Position numbers and translations under genes: made by a program. Below the pieces are notes generated by a model that saw only the letters and a program-made list of their open reading frames with translations, was not told the origin of the DNA and ran no database searches. From Prevotellaceae bacterium UBA711 (GTDB lineage Bacteria > Bacteroidota > Bacteroidia > Bacteroidales > Bacteroidaceae): a stretch of 35,315 bases of DNA. This document shows positions 32,980-35,315 of this stretch, piece by piece (position 1 is the first letter of the stretch; every line of letters begins with the position of its first letter). The DNA is taken from assembly GCA_002297545.1 (NCBI GenBank), contig DBLZ01000049.1, positions 1 through 35,315 of the forward strand, written 5' to 3'.

Positions 32980-33309
32980 ATGAACTTTCTATCAGTAACA
33001 ATAGTGACATGGCAACTGGCGGGTATATGCGTGGCAGTGGTCTTCGGCATACTGGTCGTGTTGGTGTTCGTGTTGAGCATCTTCACCCTTGTGGCCAAGA
33101 AGACCGCCGACAAGGCACGTAGCGTCAAGACGTCATACGAAAGCAACAAGCAGGCCAAGACCTTCGCGCAGGCCAGCGATGAGGACAAGGCGGCCGTAGC
33201 CATGGCCATCTACCTCTACGAACAGGAACAAAAGAACCTGGAAAGCCGTGTACTAACCATCACACACAAGTGCGATGCGTGGTCGGCACAGTTGAACCCC
33301 AGACTGTAG
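32980..33309 (+). CDS. OadG-like small membrane subunit of the decarboxylase
   Basis: This 109-residue protein has one strong membrane helix at about 11-38 (WQLAGICVAVVFGILVVLVF) followed by a charged cytoplasmic tail. OadG/MmdD subunits are small single-helix proteins of this kind that tie the carboxyltransferase to the membrane subunit. Sequence conservation in this family is weak, so the call rests on topology plus its place between mmdA and the biotin carrier gene. The next gene is 34 bases downstream. Confidence 0.82.
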   Translation: MNFLSVTIVTWQLAGICVAVVFGILVVLVFVLSIFTLVAKKTADKARSVKTSYESNKQAKTFAQASDEDKAAVAMAIYLYEQEQKNLESRVLTITHKCDAWSAQLNPRL

Positions 33310-33343
33310 AATTCGTGTAAATACTAATCAACAAAACCACAAG

Positions 33344-34057
33344 ATGAAAGAGTTCAAGTTCAAGATAGGTAGCACGGATTACCTGGCTACCGTGGAAGAC
33401 CTGAAGGGCGGCAATATGCAGATTACCGTCAACGGGCAGACCTACCAAGTGGAGATTCCTCAGACCAAGGCACAGGGACCACGTCCCGCCAAGGCTGCTG
33501 CCGCACCTGCCGCACAGGTGGGTGGCCCCAAGAATGTGATAAACGAATTGCCCGGCACTATCACGGCCATCAAGGTGACCAACGGCCAGCATGTGAAGCG
33601 TGGTGACGTACTGTTGGTTATCGAGGCCATGAAGATGGCAAACGACATCGTGTCGGAAGTGGATGGTACGGTACAGCGCGTGGCAGTCACCAATGGCCAA
33701 AGTGTGAACCAAGGCGACCTGCTGGTGGAGATGGTGGCCGACTTTGAGGCTGCCAAGGCTCCTGCCCTGGCTCCCAAGCCTGCACCTGCCGCACCTGCCG
33801 GGGTAGCTCCCGCACCTGCCACGGCTCCCAAGGCACCCGCCGGTGCCAAGACCGTGACGGCTCCCCTGCCCGGCACCATCACGAAAATCAGCGTGAAGGT
33901 GGGCGACAAGGTCAGCACCGGTGACTGTGTGCTGATGATGGAGGCCATGAAGATGGAGAACAGTGTCACCGCCGAGGCCAACGGTGTTGTGAAGGCCATC
34001 CTCTGCAAGGAGGGTGACCAGGTACAGAGCGACCAGGCTTTGGTGGAATTGGATTAA
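33344..34057 (+). CDS. Biotin carrier protein with two biotinyl domains
   Basis: This 237-residue protein carries the carboxyl group between mmdA and the membrane pump. Carriers of this type usually have one biotinyl domain in 120-170 residues; this one has two. Domain 1 (about 63-131) has the biotinylation motif EAMKM with Lys97. Domain 2 (about 168-237) has EAMKM with Lys203. A flexible linker of Ala, Pro and Lys (about 136-168) joins them, and a shorter Pro/Ala linker (43-60) follows an N-terminal segment (1-42). Both domains show the same glycine-turn pattern (LPGTIT before the motif), so both look able to fold and to be modified. The gene is in the operon with oadG before (34 bases) and oadB after (23 bases). 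Confidence 0.9.
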   Translation: MKEFKFKIGSTDYLATVEDLKGGNMQITVNGQTYQVEIPQTKAQGPRPAKAAAAPAAQVGGPKNVINELPGTITAIKVTNGQHVKRGDVLLVIEAMKMANDIVSEVDGTVQRVAVTNGQSVNQGDLLVEMVADFEAAKAPALAPKPAPAAPAGVAPAPATAPKAPAGAKTVTAPLPGTITKISVKVGDKVSTGDCVLMMEAMKMENSVTAEANGVVKAILCKEGDQVQSDQALVELD

Positions 34058-34080
34058 GGTCACGTGCAACACACTTACTT

Positions 34081-35315
34081 ATGAAAAACATAACCAAGTA
34101 TTTGTCTCTCGCCGCCCTGATGTTGCTGGTCGCGGCTCCCGCCATGGCATTCAATGCCGAGGAGGGTCTGGCCAAGTTTGCCAATGAGATGGGCTTCGTG
34201 AGCTTCTTCACCGAGGACGGGTTTGGTAACCTCGTGATGATTGCCATAGGTTGCTTCCTGCTCTACCTGGCCATCAAGAAGGGGTATGAACCCCTGCTGC
34301 TCCTGCCCATAGCCTTCGGCATGATTCTCACCAACCTGCCGGGCGCCGGACTTTTCGACACGGAGATGTGGAACAACGAGTTCCTCAATCCCGACAGCCC
34401 GCACTACCACAGCTATGGCCATATCATGGCACATGGCGGCCTGTTGGACATCCTCTACATTGGCGTGAAGGCGGGAATCTATCCTTGCCTCATATTCTTG
34501 GGCGTAGGTGCCATGACCGACTTCGGACCGCTGATTGCCAACCCAAAGAGCCTCCTGTTGGGCGCTGCCGCACAGATAGGCATCTTTGCCACGTTCATAG
34601 TCACACAGTCCGACTTTTCCGTCTTTGGCATCACCCCGTTCGGCTTCACCATGGAGCAGGCCGCTTCCATAGGTATCATCGGTGGTGCCGATGGTCCTAC
34701 GGCCATCTTCCTAACGTCCAAGCTGGCTCCCGAGTTGCTTGGCCCCATTGCCGTGGCCGCATACAGCTACATGGCCTTGGTTCCGGTCATCCAGCCTCCC
34801 ATCATGCGTGCCCTTACCACCAAGAAGGAGCGTCTCATACACATGTCGCAGCTGCGCACCGTCAGCAAGAAGGAGAAGATCATCTTCCCCATCGTCGTGA
34901 CGGTCATCGTCAGCTTGGTAGTGCCCAGTTCTGCCACGCTCATCGGTTGCCTCATGCTGGGCAACCTGATGAAGGAGAGCGGAATGGTGGACCGCCTGAG
35001 CAAGACGGCGCAGAACGAGTTGAACAACATCGTGGTCATCTTCCTTGGTATCACCGTAGGTGCCACGGCTTCGGCCTCTTCGTTCCTCAACGTACAGACT
35101 ATCGGCATCCTCTGTGTGGGCATCGTGGCCTTTGGTGTTGGTACGGCCTGTGGCGTCCTGATGGCCAAGCTGATGAACGTCTTCCTCAAGGAGAAAATCA
35201 ATCCGCTCATCGGTTCTGCCGGTGTCAGCGCCGTTCCCATGGCTGCCCGTGTATCACAGCAGGAAGGCCAAAGGGAGGACCGCCGCAACTTCCTGCTCAT
35301 GCACGCCATGGGTCC
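34081..35315 (+). CDS. oadB: Sodium-pumping decarboxylase beta subunit, 3' part outside the window
   Basis: This is the 5' part (411 complete codons) of an integral membrane subunit that decarboxylates carboxybiotin and exports sodium. The first 23 residues look like a signal sequence or first helix (LAALMLLVAAPAMA). Later come several hydrophobic segments and the conserved IIGGADGPTAIF with Asp204; the corresponding Asp (203 in Klebsiella OadB) is essential for sodium transport. PPIMRALTTKKERLIHM and GATASASSFL are also typical. The frame stays open to the last base of the window, so the C-terminus is missing here. It is the last visible gene of the mmd operon. Confidence 0.93.
   Translation, partial: MKNITKYLSLAALMLLVAAPAMAFNAEEGLAKFANEMGFVSFFTEDGFGNLVMIAIGCFLLYLAIKKGYEPLLLLPIAFGMILTNLPGAGLFDTEMWNNEFLNPDSPHYHSYGHIMAHGGLLDILYIGVKAGIYPCLIFLGVGAMTDFGPLIANPKSLLLGAAAQIGIFATFIVTQSDFSVFGITPFGFTMEQAASIGIIGGADGPTAIFLTSKLAPELLGPIAVAAYSYMALVPVIQPPIMRALTTKKERLIHMSQLRTVSKKEKIIFPIVVTVIVSLVVPSSATLIGCLMLGNLMKESGMVDRLSKTAQNELNNIVVIFLGITVGATASASSFLNVQTIGILCVGIVAFGVGTACGVLMAKLMNVFLKEKINPLIGSAGVSAVPMAARVSQQEGQREDRRNFLLMHAMG

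Overview
The window reads as chromosome of a GC-rich member of the Bacteroidales, most likely Prevotellaceae or a close relative. The evidence is a SusC/SusD pair, promoter elements of the Bacteroidetes TAnnTTTG type, lipoproteins with acidic residues after the lipobox cysteine, C-terminal sorting domains of the type IX secretion kind on three large secreted proteins, and a sodium-pumping methylmalonyl-CoA decarboxylase cluster of the succinate-to-propionate pathway. No rRNA, tRNA, CRISPR array or insertion sequence was recognised. The genus cannot be fixed from sequence reading alone.

Layout: (1) 89-5581, an outer-membrane uptake operon: SusC-like TonB-dependent receptor, SusD-like lipoprotein and a third surface lipoprotein with a Calx-beta-like domain. 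(2) 5779-6360, minus strand, a small serine recombinase of the DNA-invertase (Pin/Mpi) type, followed by 424 bases without a gene. (3) 6785-15215, a run of secreted or lipid-anchored degradative proteins: an M6-type metalloprotease with a sorting tail, a transglutaminase-like lipoprotein, a GH29 alpha-L-fucosidase, a CutC-family protein and a GH20 beta-hexosaminidase lipoprotein. (4) 15377-19381 and 24262-28248, two very similar proteins of about 1,330 residues with a papain-like domain, LamG-like and PKD-like domains and a sorting tail. They are in direct orientation, and each is followed by a strong hairpin of the same design. (5) Between them on the minus strand, an operon of queA, a Nudix/vitamin-kinase fusion and metY. 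(6) 28405-31123, a minus-strand operon of a MATE transporter, a phosphopantetheinyl transferase and exonuclease III. (7) 31391 to the right edge, the methylmalonyl-CoA decarboxylase genes mmdA, oadG, a biotin carrier with two biotinyl domains, and oadB, which is cut by the window end.

How the parts may work together: the secreted proteases, fucosidase and hexosaminidase suggest attack on host or dietary glycoproteins, with the SusCD-type transporter importing peptides or glycans. The decarboxylase cluster conserves energy at the end of fermentation. These links are inference from gene content.

The observations most worth a second look are: a 22-bp periodic array of the palindrome AACCGGTT between two convergent genes (19613-19687); the duplicated papain-like giants with conserved hairpins; the Nudix/kinase fusion; the double biotinyl carrier; and the lone invertase beside the SusCD operon.
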